Shown: one piece after another, positions 45,248 through 52,621 of the stretch
How positions within the stretch are numbered: the stretch's first letter is position 1
How the letters are laid out: each line of letters begins with the position of its first letter
NCBI RefSeq assembly: GCF_002002725.1
Contig: NZ_MUNW01000080.1
Location: forward strand, 38,218-102,217
Reading direction: 5' to 3'
Origin: Sinorhizobium sp. A49
GTDB taxonomy: Bacteria > Pseudomonadota > Alphaproteobacteria > Rhizobiales > Rhizobiaceae
DNA length: 64,000 nucleotides
The notes under the pieces: generated by a model
Told to the model about the DNA's origin: nothing
The model's input: only the letters and a program-made list of their open reading frames with translations
Database searches by the model: none
Made by a program: the position numbers and the translations under genes

Positions 45248-45484
45248 TCAAGCCGTCGGCGCGAGAGGGCGTTCACGGCCGTGCCGCGCCGCATCCGGCT
45301 TGCGGGCGGTTAAGGCGGCAAGGGCTTGGCGCTTGCGGGCGGCCATCTCGTTGAAAGGGGTTAGGCCCATGCGGTCGAGATAGGCTGTGATCGCCGCTTC
45401 CACGCCCTTGTCGTTGCCGGCTTCCGTTTGCCAGAAGGCTTCCATGGCGGCGAAGAGGGCTGATTTGTCGAGCGCGATATCCAT
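45248..45484 (-). CDS. Small hypothetical protein, second gene of putative repressor-controlled operon
   Basis: 78 residues, soluble and charged: MDIALDKSALFAAMEAFWQTEAGNDKGVEAAITAYLDRMGL. No family recognised. It begins 6 bases after the upstream gene's stop, so the two form an operon whose promoter region carries phage-repressor-like half-sites. Confidence 0.6.
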   Translation of the reverse strand: MDIALDKSALFAAMEAFWQTEAGNDKGVEAAITAYLDRMGLTPFNEMAARKRQALAALTARKPDAARHGRERPLAPTA

Positions 45485-45490
45485 CAGGGC

Positions 45491-45922
45491 CTAAGCTCCG
45501 AACTGCTGGCGGTGGTTGAGCGTGCCGTGGCCCCTTTGGCAGTAGGGCACGGTCTGACCGGGGTCGCCGGTCGGCGGCTTGAAATCGGCGCGCCAGCGCT
45601 CCCAGGCGTGCGATGTGCGCACGAAGGCGGGTAGCAGGTGCTCGTCATCCGGCGTGCGATCGAAATCGTCGAGCCAGGCGTCGGCGATGGCCTCGGAGAT
45701 GTCTTCGCCGTGCAATGCGTCGAGATCGAAGCGGATGAGCCTGGTGGCGTGTTCGCCGTCATGGGCCGCCAGCCATTCGGCGGCGGTGGCAAAGGTAGTG
45801 CCGAAGCAATCGCTTTCCTCGATGAAATGGCCGCGTCCGAGCGTGGTGACCGCAAGGATGATCTCGCGGCTCTGGGTGAGCGGGGCCGCAGGCTGTTTTT
45901 GCCGTGTCGATGTCACTGTCAT
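45491..45922 (-). CDS. Hypothetical protein, first gene of putative repressor-controlled operon
   Basis: 143 residues. MTVTSTRQKQPAAPLTQSREIILAVTTLGRGHFIEESDCFG..., acidic middle (LDALHGEDISEAIADAWLDDFDRTPDDEH). No family recognised. GGGAG is about 6 bases before the ATG at 45922. ATAGGA/TCCTAT half-sites 84-115 bases upstream match those at the prophage repressor, suggesting control by it; the gene may be a prophage accessory gene. Confidence 0.6.
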   Translation of the reverse strand: MTVTSTRQKQPAAPLTQSREIILAVTTLGRGHFIEESDCFGTTFATAAEWLAAHDGEHATRLIRFDLDALHGEDISEAIADAWLDDFDRTPDDEHLLPAFVRTSHAWERWRADFKPPTGDPGQTVPYCQRGHGTLNHRQQFGA

Positions 45923-46005
45923 GCCTTCTCCCTGACGAAGCAGGCGGCACGGGCTCGGGGGCACGCTGCGGCTCCGGCTTCCCTTGTTTCGATGGGTAAC
46001 TCATG

Positions 46006-46037
46006 ATAGGAAAAATCCTATATTCCGGTCAATAGGA
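46006..46037. promoter_or_regulatory. Predicted prophage-repressor operator cluster (left)
   Basis: ATAGGA-AAAA-TCCTAT (46006-46021), a perfect inverted pair, plus a further ATAGGA at 46032-46037. The same half-sites appear next to the repressor gene at 47555-47604. Lies between the divergent genes at 45922 and 46159. Confidence 0.65.
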
Positions 46038-46158
46038 AATATACTTTCGGCAGGATTTTTCTGACAGGACTGTCGATATCCTCCAGTTTGTTCTTGTTTT
46101 GTTCGAGGGATTGAGTCAGCTTGGGGCTGCCATTGCAGGTGGCAGAGAGGAGCATGAC

Positions 46159-46407
46159 ATGGTCACTTACTTCGTCGTTCAGAGCTTCACCCGGGGAAAT
46201 CGAGGTGCCTTGCTCGCCGACATCCCGGTGCAGGCGACCGGGGCCGACCACGCGCTCAGGCTGGCGGAAAGGCTGGCGTCGACCAAGGTCGGCGTTGTCG
46301 CATTCAGTCGGGCAGGGGATCTGTCGACCGGTGAATTCGAGGATGCGACCATCCTTTTCATCGGCGGTGACCTGCCCTCGGATATGCAGGAGGTCATGGC
46401 CGCGTAG
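46159..46407 (+). CDS. Small hypothetical protein
   Basis: 82 residues: MVTYFVVQSFTRGNRGALLADIPVQATGADHALRLAERLA...FSRAGDLSTGEFEDATILFIGGDLP. Strong GAGGAG ribosome site 8 bases upstream. It looks like a conserved rhizobial protein of unknown role. It is divergent from the 45922 operon and shares its operator region. Confidence 0.65.
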   Translation: MVTYFVVQSFTRGNRGALLADIPVQATGADHALRLAERLASTKVGVVAFSRAGDLSTGEFEDATILFIGGDLPSDMQEVMAA

Positions 46408-46865
46408 GCGCATCGGCAATCGCGCGAGGCAGTCTTGCCGGCCGGGGCCATTTGCCGGTTCATGTCGCCGCTTCATGTCGCTTGTGTTCGGCGGCAGGGC
46501 GTGCCGCGCAAAGGACCGCGGGCCGGGCGCTGCGCGCAGACGGTGTCGTCGAGGCTCCCCGGATTCCATGCGTGCCGCCGCCATGTTTGCCGGCTTTCAG
46601 GTCGAAGCGAAAAAGCCCGAGAGCCGCGCCGGCTTCCGGGCTTTTTGTCGGCCGGTGGCTTTCGGCGGAGAAGATTGAGGGGCGATTTCGGCGGCCCGTG
46701 GTGCCGCCTGCGTTGTGATGTCGCCTTTTCGCGCCTCACGTTGCGTCAGGTGTGACGCTGTTTTCCAGGCTTTGTTGTTTTTCAAGCCATTGCGGCGTGA
46801 GGCTGAGGCGTAAGCGCTCGCCGGCCCTGTCACGAGGCCATGTTGCCGGGCGGTGTCGGGCGGCG
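46408..46865. other. Likely host/prophage border region
   Basis: About 460 bases between the small gene and the 3' end of the repressor gene. Contains the hairpin at 46610-46646; no gene supported and no duplicated att core could be recognised. Confidence 0.4.
46610..46646. terminator. Bidirectional terminator
   Basis: AAAAAGCCCG...CGGGCTTTTT with a GC-rich loop. A/T tracts on both sides allow termination of both the plus-strand gene at 46159 and the leftward repressor transcript. Confidence 0.75.
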
Positions 46866-47519
46866 TCAGCGGGCGCTGTATTTGCCGACGACCCGGTGGC
46901 AGAAGGACCACTCCACCCGGCTCTCGGTGAATTCCAGATAGGGATTGTACTGCTTCAGTGTCCATTCCCGGTCGTTGAACGACACCAGGCGCTTGATGAT
47001 CGCCTCGGCATCGTTGGCAGGCGGCACGTGGTAGAGCACGACGTCCTTGTCGCGGGTCGGCGGCAGGTGCGGGTGCACCAGCGCCATGTCGCCGGGCTCA
47101 TAGGCCGGGATCATCGAGGTGCCGGTGAGGTAGATGCCGTAGGCGCCCTTGACGCCCTCAAGCACCGAGGGGCGCTTGACGTATTCGACAGCATCGAACG
47201 TGACGATCACATGGCCGTCGCCGCCCTGGGCAGCAACGAAGATCGGCAGGTCGCGATGGCCGACGAGCTGCTCGCCGGGCACGATCTGCGGATTGAACCC
47301 GGTGGCGTTGCGGGGGTGGCTGGCTTCTCCCGCGTTCGGCGTCGTGCCGATCAGGTCAGTGATGGCGCGCACATCACGCTCGCGCAGTTCGCGCGGGCTC
47401 TCGCGCTCGACGAACTGCTGGATATAGGCGTGGTTCTTCCCGATCGCGATGGACAGATCCTTGTAGGTCGTCCTCTTCGCATCGACTGCTTCCCGGATAA
47501 GGCGCCGCAATTGATCCAT
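46866..47519 (-). CDS. Prophage S24/LexA-type repressor (CI-like)
   Basis: 217 residues. N-terminal HTH of the Xre type (LRRLIREAVDAKRTTYKDLSIAIGKNHAYIQQFVER), then an S24 domain: LPIFVAAQGGDG around the expected cleavage region, TGTSMIPAYEPGDMALV with the catalytic serine near residue 135, and AIIKRLV with the lysine near 174. The serine-lysine dyad implies RecA-stimulated self-cleavage, so the prophage should be SOS-inducible. The start is set at ATG 47519; a TTG at 47555 lies inside the operator. Divergent from the early genes. Confidence 0.88.
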   Translation of the reverse strand: MDQLRRLIREAVDAKRTTYKDLSIAIGKNHAYIQQFVERESPRELRERDVRAITDLIGTTPNAGEASHPRNATGFNPQIVPGEQLVGHRDLPIFVAAQGGDGHVIVTFDAVEYVKRPSVLEGVKGAYGIYLTGTSMIPAYEPGDMALVHPHLPPTRDKDVVLYHVPPANDAEAIIKRLVSFNDREWTLKQYNPYLEFTESRVEWSFCHRVVGKYSAR

Positions 47520-47554
47520 GGAAATGGCATTCCAGATTCCGCTTATTACGTCCA

Positions 47555-47604
47555 ATAGGATTTTTCCTCTTGATAAGATGGCCTGATCCTATTACTGATA
47601 GGAT
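47555..47604. promoter_or_regulatory. Prophage repressor operator region
   Basis: ATAGGA-TTTT-TCCTCT (47555-47570, one mismatch from a perfect pair) and ATCCTAT-TACTG-ATAGGAT (47586-47604, perfect 7-base arms). Four half-sites in 50 bases between the divergent repressor and early genes, the expected position of a lysis-lysogeny switch. Confidence 0.78.
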
Positions 47605-47802
47605 ATGAACGGAAACAAAGAGTCAATCGCATCTTCTGGGACCGATTTTCCCGGTTGCCGCTTCAAGCCGGAGCGGTCCGGTCGGCCTGTTCCTGCGGGC
47701 GTCGGGTCCGGCGCTTCGTGCGTCAGGCCCGATCATGGCCGGGGACGCGCCGGGGAGCGCCGCATGGGCGATGACTGCATGCTTGCCGGAGTGAGCCGAT
47801 GA
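47605..47802 (+). CDS. Possible small early ORF in cro position
   Basis: 65 codons from an ATG that abuts the operator and would be leaderless. It ends with ATGA overlapping the next gene's start. The product [20 protein letters not shown]... has no HTH and unremarkable composition. The overlap argues for translation, the lack of ribosome site against. Confidence 0.3.
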   Translation: MNGNKESIASSGTDFPGCRFKPERSGRPVPAGVGSGASCVRPDHGRGRAGERRMGDDCMLAGVSR

Positions 47803-48086
47803 CTGCCGCCACGACCCGAACAAGGAAACCAAGGGGCTCCAGGGACCCCGCGCGCCGGCCGCACGGGCTGACGCCGAGGCAGAGCGAGTTGCTCAGCTTC
47901 ATCCGCAGCTACAGCGCCGACAAGAACGGCGTCTCGCCGACATTCGACGAAATGAAGGACCATCTGGGTCTTTGCTCAAAATCAGGGATCTCGCGGATGG
48001 TGGCGGCGATGGAGGAGCGCGGGGCCATCCGCCGGCTGAAAAACCGGGCACGCGCGCTTGTCGTGGTGGAGGCAGCCCATGCTTGA
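47799..48086 (+). CDS. LexA DNA-binding-domain-only protein (phage early)
   Basis: 95 residues. [64 protein letters not shown] is the winged-HTH of alphaproteobacterial LexA (PSFDEMKDAL..SKSGIHRL..LEERG-IRRL-NRARAL in host LexA), but the S24 cleavage domain is absent. It sits where lambda-like phages place cro/cII-type regulators. It may bind host SOS boxes without being cleavable, or regulate early phage promoters. GGAG precedes the ATG; the 3' end overlaps the next gene by 8 bases. Confidence 0.82.
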   Translation: MTAATTRTRKPRGSRDPARRPHGLTPRQSELLSFIRSYSADKNGVSPTFDEMKDHLGLCSKSGISRMVAAMEERGAIRRLKNRARALVVVEAAHA

Positions 48087-48438
48087 GTCGGTGACGGATA
48101 CGATTTTCGGCAATCCGGTCTTTGCCGGGCTTGCAGCCTTCTCCGCCACTTCGGTGACGCTTGCCGCCGTCAGCTGGTTTGCCAGCCCGGTCTTCGGCTG
48201 CAGTCGGCGGCGCGCGGGCTGGAGGGGAGTGTCCGGCGAGATCGTTTTGTCTGGCAGGCTTAGCCGATGGAGCAGAACGGTCCTTTCCGAGCGGACAACG
48301 CTGTCCGGCAAGGGGCCGGCGCAGGGAAGGGAAGACCCACGGGGCAAGGAAATCCTGCCGAGCATCGACTTCGAGGCGCTGCAACGCGAACTCGACGACG
48401 CGTTCGCGCCGGTGGGGCGAGACAGGGGGAAAGCCTGA
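48079..48438 (+). CDS. Phage early hypothetical membrane protein
   Basis: 119 residues. One N-terminal membrane helix ([22 protein letters not shown]), basic middle, and a C-terminal [19 protein letters not shown] amphipathic segment. GGAGG ribosome site; overlaps both neighbours (8 bases with the LexA-like gene, 1 base TGATG with the next frame). Function unknown. Confidence 0.65.
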   Translation: MLESVTDTIFGNPVFAGLAAFSATSVTLAAVSWFASPVFGCSRRRAGWRGVSGEIVLSGRLSRWSRTVLSERTTLSGKGPAQGREDPRGKEILPSIDFEALQRELDDAFAPVGRDRGKA

Positions 48439-48914
48439 TGTCCGGCCCGGATCTCGTCAGAGCGTTCGTCGGCGGTTTGCTTCCGTCTGAAGGTGATGAC
48501 GGGGGGGATTGCGACCTGCCTGATCCCACAGGTGATGGAAACGAGGTCGCGGAAATTGTTGGCCGCTCGCGACGTCGGCAACGACGGGCAGGGCCATATA
48601 CGAGACTGATCGCTGCCTTGTCGCATGGCGCCCGAGCCGGGAACGGTTCGGTGTGGATGACATGCGGCGCGGCTGCAGCGTCCTTTGCGTGCCGATCCGG
48701 TACGCGCGGGAGCAGCCAAGGCGGCGATCATAGCGAGGGGCCGCTGCCCACCTCCTCCCCGGTGGCCCCTCGCTGCCATTTCGGCGCCGGCAAGCCGTAT
48801 CTGACGCATGCCCCCGACGATCGGATGCGATCTCGGTGCGGGATCATGCGTGGGGAAAGGCTGGAGCGGGCTTTGCGCGTCAGGGCGGATGCTCCGGCAT
48901 CTCCAATGCCCTGA
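48438..48914 (+). CDS. Possible phage hypothetical protein
   Basis: 158 codons from an ATG overlapping the previous stop (TGATG). [43 protein letters not shown] looks plausible for about 50 residues, after which the translation becomes arginine/glycine/serine-rich with weak GC3. It may be shorter or interrupted. Two near-repeats of GACATTCCGGATGCC / GGCATTCCGGACGC lie near 48912-48942. 48915-49141 shows nothing. Confidence 0.35.
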   Translation: MSGPDLVRAFVGGLLPSEGDDGGDCDLPDPTGDGNEVAEIVGRSRRRQRRAGPYTRLIAALSHGARAGNGSVWMTCGAAAASFACRSGTRGSSQGGDHSEGPLPTSSPVAPRCHFGAGKPYLTHAPDDRMRSRCGIMRGERLERALRVRADAPASPMP

Positions 48915-49141
48915 CATTCCGGATGCCCCGGCATTCCGGACGCGCAGTGCTCCAGCGCCACGCATTGCGTGGCTGGACCCAGCCTCGCCCCCAAGCCCCG
49001 TCCTTGCACGTTGCAAGCGGGGTTTCAGGCGGCTTGCCGGCGGGGAGGCGGAGGAAACCAGAGCAGGTGCATCGCACGCCAAGGCCGATCGCCGCTTTTG
49101 GCGAGGCGAACCCGTGCGGACATTGATGAGGAGACGACGTT

Positions 49142-49483
49142 ATGCGTGACGCGAGTTTACAGAGATTTCTGCGTTGCCTGGCTTCGCCGGCAACAGAGAG
49201 TGCGGCGGGATGGACGGATGGCGCGGCCGTTCGTTCGAGCCGACGCACGCGCGGCCGGTGCGCCAAGGCGGACCGGTGCTTGCGGCGGCGCTGCGCGCCT
49301 GCCTTCGTCCGGTTGTTGGGCGGTGCGCTGTCGCCACAGCGCGAGATCCTGGCGGAGCTGGCACCGCCTGATCGACCGGGCGCCGTCGCGGCACGGTTCA
49401 CCAGATTTGTGCTGCGGCATTTGCCGCAGGGGCGAGCCGAACGCTTCGTCGGCGCAGCGCGCGCCGTGACGGTCGAGGTCTAG
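49142..49483 (+). CDS. Phage hypothetical protein
   Basis: 113 residues with a strong GAGGAG ribosome site. The C-terminal half (ILAELAPPDRPGAVAARFTRFVLRHLPQGRAERFVGAARAVTVEV) is coding-like; the first 50 residues are very arginine-rich. It stops 3 bases before the replication gene. Function unknown. Confidence 0.5.
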   Translation: MRDASLQRFLRCLASPATESAAGWTDGAAVRSSRRTRGRCAKADRCLRRRCAPAFVRLLGGALSPQREILAELAPPDRPGAVAARFTRFVLRHLPQGRAERFVGAARAVTVEV

Positions 49484-49486
49484 GCG

Positions 49487-50170
49487 ATGCGCATCACATC
49501 GATCGTCGAGGCTCTGGTTCAGTGCGGTGCGACACCGGAGATGATCCTGTGCGCCGTGCGCGCGGCCGAAGCCGGCCAGCAATCGGACATCGACCGGCGC
49601 CGGGCGAGCGATCGCGAACGGCAACAGCGCCACCGCGCTCACGTGACGTCACGGGCGGTCACGGCGACGGGCGGCGCTGCCCTCTCTGATAAAGAAAGGT
49701 CCCCCGCACCCCCTAAAGAAATTAACTCTCCCGACAACACCCAATCCCCTGCGCCAACGCGCGACACCCAACCCCCTTCGCCATCGCACCGATTGTCAGG
49801 CGGCAGGCGCGCGGTGCGCCTTCCCGAGCAATTCCAGCCGGACCGGGATTTTGCCGCGCGGCTTGGGTTCGGCGAGGCGGAGGTGGAGCTGGAGCTTGAA
49901 AAATTCCGCGACTACTGGACGGCGAAATCCGGACGGGACGCGGCCAAGCTCGACTGGCTGGCCACCTGGCGCAACTGGATGCGCAATGCCGCAAGGCCAC
50001 GCAAGAACCACCGGCCACAGGCGAGCCCAGGCGAAAGCGCCTTTGCCCGCCACCAGCGGGAATGCCGACAAGCGATAGAACGCGAACTCAATGGAAACCT
50101 TGAACATGACGACCTTATCAACACACAACCGACATTCGACCTTGAGCCGGGAGATTACCGCGCTCACTGA
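49487..50170 (+). CDS. Phage replication protein (DnaT/O-like)
   Basis: 227 residues. A short N-terminal part, a proline/serine-rich linker (about residues 75-105), and the C-terminal signature FAARLGFGEAEVELELEKFRDYWTAKSGRDAAKLDWLATWRNWMRNA, which is the DnaT-like/ReplO domain found in phage primosome proteins that recruit the host helicase to the origin. The gene has the usual position after the early regulators. Confidence 0.78.
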   Translation: MRITSIVEALVQCGATPEMILCAVRAAEAGQQSDIDRRRASDRERQQRHRAHVTSRAVTATGGAALSDKERSPAPPKEINSPDNTQSPAPTRDTQPPSPSHRLSGGRRAVRLPEQFQPDRDFAARLGFGEAEVELELEKFRDYWTAKSGRDAAKLDWLATWRNWMRNAARPRKNHRPQASPGESAFARHQRECRQAIERELNGNLEHDDLINTQPTFDLEPGDYRAH

Positions 50171-50777
50171 ACGGCTGACGCCTGCGGGCGACGATGCGAT
50201 CCTGCGCAGCCTCAACGTGATGCAGACCGCCGGCATGACCATGCCGCAGGGCATCGACCCGAAAAAGCTTCTGCCGGTCTATCAATATGCGCTTTCCGGC
50301 GTGCCGGCCTGCGGCCTTTCGACGGCGACGCAGAAGCTGATCCGCGGCGACTATGCCGGCAACGCCAGCGTGCTTCTCGGCACCATTCCCAAGCCGCCCG
50401 TGCTGGCGGCGCTCGCCAAGAGCGAGGCGGCGGCCGCCCGTGCCGAACTGGCCCGCAAGCGCGAGATGACGGAGGCGCTGAGCCCGGCAATGCCGGTCGC
50501 CCAACGCTCGCCAGAGGTCCGCGAGCGGGTTCGGCTGCTGCTTCGCCAGTTCCGTGCCGAGCAAGCGGCGACCAGCGCGACGGCGACCATGCCCGGAGAG
50601 GCGCGATCGATCGAGCGGGCTGCGGTGCTTGCCCGGATGCTCGACCTTCCCGATACGGCTGAGCCGACCGCGGAGCAGCGCGCTTTTCGGGCGCGGCTTG
50701 AAAACGATGTGGCCGAGGCAAAGGCCTTAGGCTCGACGATCGATTTTGCCGGGGAGGCGGCAAGCCATGCAGCCTGA
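50106..50777 (+). CDS. Phage hypothetical protein
   Basis: 223 residues. MTTLSTHNRHSTLSREITALTERLTPAGDDAILRSLNVMQTAGMTMPQGIDPKKLLPVYQYAL opens the protein; the rest is helical and alanine-rich. The phrase GIDPKKLLPVYQYAL..PACGLSTATQKLIRG recurs in rhizobial prophages as far as I recall, without known function. Overlaps the replication gene by 65 bases and the next gene by 11. Confidence 0.65.
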   Translation: MTTLSTHNRHSTLSREITALTERLTPAGDDAILRSLNVMQTAGMTMPQGIDPKKLLPVYQYALSGVPACGLSTATQKLIRGDYAGNASVLLGTIPKPPVLAALAKSEAAAARAELARKREMTEALSPAMPVAQRSPEVRERVRLLLRQFRAEQAATSATATMPGEARSIERAAVLARMLDLPDTAEPTAEQRAFRARLENDVAEAKALGSTIDFAGEAASHAA

Positions 50778-51384
50778 AACGAGAGATTCGATGACGGGGC
50801 CGATGACGGGGCCGGCGACAGGACTTGACGCGACAATGTGGCCGAAAGGCCTCGCCGCAGGGAACGGGGAGACCAACGGGCGACACAGCGACGGCGATGC
50901 CACCGCCCCCTTGGACGGGGTGGCGATGGCGCATGGCACGGAGGCCGATGCGCCGACGGCTGCGGCCCGGGCGCCGGAGAGCGACACGCCGCTCGCGCCG
51001 GAGGACTTGCTCGGCGCACTGAGCGCGCATGTGAAGGCGCAGCGCCTGCGGGTGCTGCAGCTGGAGCTGGCGCTTGCCGACGCCGAAGCGCGGATCCTGT
51101 CGCAGGCGCAACTGCTTTGCGGCGCGAGCGTTGACGGCGGCCTCTTCAGCCGCCGACCGGTGCGCGAGATCGTCGATGAGGTACTGCTGGCCTATCCCGG
51201 TATCGGCTGGGCCGATGTGATCGGGGTTCGCCGGGAACGGCGCCTGGTCGAGCCGCGTCACCGCTGCATGGCGGCCGTCTATGACGAGCGCGAGGACCTG
51301 TCGCTGCCGGCGCTCGGCCGGATTTTCAGGCGCGACCACACCTCGGTGCTGCACGCGGTCAACAAGGGGAGGGCCAAGCGATGA
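50767..51384 (+). CDS. Phage protein with DnaA domain IV-like C terminus
   Basis: 205 residues. Low-complexity N-terminal 80 residues, a helical segment (VKAQRLRVLQLELALADAEARI), then VREIVDEVLLAYPGIGWADVIGVRRERRLVEPRHRCMAAVYDEREDLSLPALGRIFRRDHTSVLHAVNK, which reproduces the DnaA DNA-binding domain including SLPALGRIFRRDHTSVLHAV. No AAA+ ATPase domain. Probably recognises DnaA-box-like origin sequences with the DnaT-like protein. GGAGG ribosome site. Confidence 0.8.
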   Translation: MQPETRDSMTGPMTGPATGLDATMWPKGLAAGNGETNGRHSDGDATAPLDGVAMAHGTEADAPTAAARAPESDTPLAPEDLLGALSAHVKAQRLRVLQLELALADAEARILSQAQLLCGASVDGGLFSRRPVREIVDEVLLAYPGIGWADVIGVRRERRLVEPRHRCMAAVYDEREDLSLPALGRIFRRDHTSVLHAVNKGRAKR

Positions 51385-51701
51385 GGCGGCCCCCAAGCGG
51401 TGGGATCGAAGGGTGGTGGCCCGGGCACAGGCGATCGCGATCGGTGGCGAGGGGCGGGATGTCACCGCTGGCGGATTGCTCGCCTACCTCGGGTGGCGGT
51501 TTGCCGCCGACCTCGGCGGTGGGTCGCAGTTGCCGCTGGGCCAACCGCCGGACGAGCATGACGCCGCCCTGAGCGGCGCGCCCGGCGCACCCTGACAAAT
51601 TCGCATTTTCGAAACGGGTACCCGCCTTGCCGCAGCCGGCCTCCGGCTTTCGGGCGGATGCGCATGGGCAATGGAACGCAGACGAGCAGAAGGAAGAACA
51701 G
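51385..51701. other. Short region without a firm gene
   Basis: Two overlapping small frames are possible: ATG 51381-51572 and another frame to 51595 (RRVVARAQAIAIGGEGRDVTAGGLLAYLG..), the latter more coding-like but lacking a good start. Confidence 0.35.
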
Positions 51702-52307
51702 ATGACATCCAAGGCAGAACGCATTCGCATCAAGCGGGCAAGCAAGGCGGGCCGGCCGCGCAAGGCGGACATGGCGCGCTATCCCGGCGGGCAGATCAAG
51801 CACGGCGAAACGGAAAGAGAGGTGCGCTCGGTCGCCATCGCGGCGCGGCAGCGTCAGCACTTTTCAGGAATGAAGGGCGTGGATGCCGGCAGTCCCTTCG
51901 CCGGCTACACGCTCGGGCGGATGTTCCTCGACGGCAAGCTGACCGCACATGAGCGCGAGGCGGGCGACGAATATGCCCGGCAGATGGCGCGCTACTACAG
52001 CCTGACCGGTATTCCCTTTCCAAGTGTCAGGGCGCAGTCGCTGTTCAGCGTCAAGGGGTTTGAGGGCGAGACGACCACTGAGCGGACGCGGGCAGCAAGG
52101 GCTGCGACCAACCGGATGATGGAGCTCGAGGGCGTGCTCCTGAAGCTGCCGGACGGGCCGCGGGTGAAAACGACGGTCTTCAATGTCTGCGTCATGGACT
52201 ACGAGGTGTTGCGCACCATGCCGGAACCGCAGTTGGCCTGGCTGAAGCGCGGCCTGACCGAGCTGCACTGGCACCTCGGGCTTTCGAGGGAAAGGGTGGC
52301 GGTTTGA
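51702..52307 (+). CDS. Phage hypothetical protein
   Basis: 201 residues. Basic N terminus (KAERIRIKRASKAGRPRKADMARYPGGQIKHGETEREVRSVAIAARQRQHF) resembling a DNA-binding tail, then a helical body (GYTLGRMFLDGKLTAHEREAGDEYARQMARYY) and WHLGLSRERVAV at the end. AAGGA precedes the ATG. Last recognisable gene of the early module. Rhizobial prophages carry similar proteins before the packaging genes. Confidence 0.65.
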   Translation: MTSKAERIRIKRASKAGRPRKADMARYPGGQIKHGETEREVRSVAIAARQRQHFSGMKGVDAGSPFAGYTLGRMFLDGKLTAHEREAGDEYARQMARYYSLTGIPFPSVRAQSLFSVKGFEGETTTERTRAARAATNRMMELEGVLLKLPDGPRVKTTVFNVCVMDYEVLRTMPEPQLAWLKRGLTELHWHLGLSRERVAV

Positions 52308-52621
52308 ACCTCTGGTAAAAAGCCATAGGCGGCCGCTTTTGGATGCTGTGGCCGCCTGAGGGCGGAGCCGGACGATGCTCGAGAAAAGGTCTCGCTCCGT
52401 CCCTCGATCGAGGCGAGTTGCGGCTTGCGTCGTCAACGTCTGCTTGTTCCCGAAAGCAGAGGTTGATATTGTTTCTTGCCGCATTGCGATCTGCCTGGCT
52501 GGGCGCATGGCCTTGCGATGACATGGACGAGCGATAGCTGGCGCCTCGGCCCTATCGCAATGAATACTGCAACTTTTTCTCGTGCCACGACCTATCCCCT
52601 TGTTCAGGTTGGAGAATTGCC
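52308..52621. other. Junction between phage early module and host-like block
   Basis: About 310 bases. A perfect 8-bp inverted repeat AGGCGGCC (52327-52334) / GGCCGCCT (52350-52357) lies just after the phage gene; no T-tract. Nothing else recognised. Confidence 0.45.

Noticed and set aside
46408..46865. Prophage attachment site at the left border
   Set aside because: No direct repeat could be matched because the right end lies outside the window, and no tRNA adjoins.
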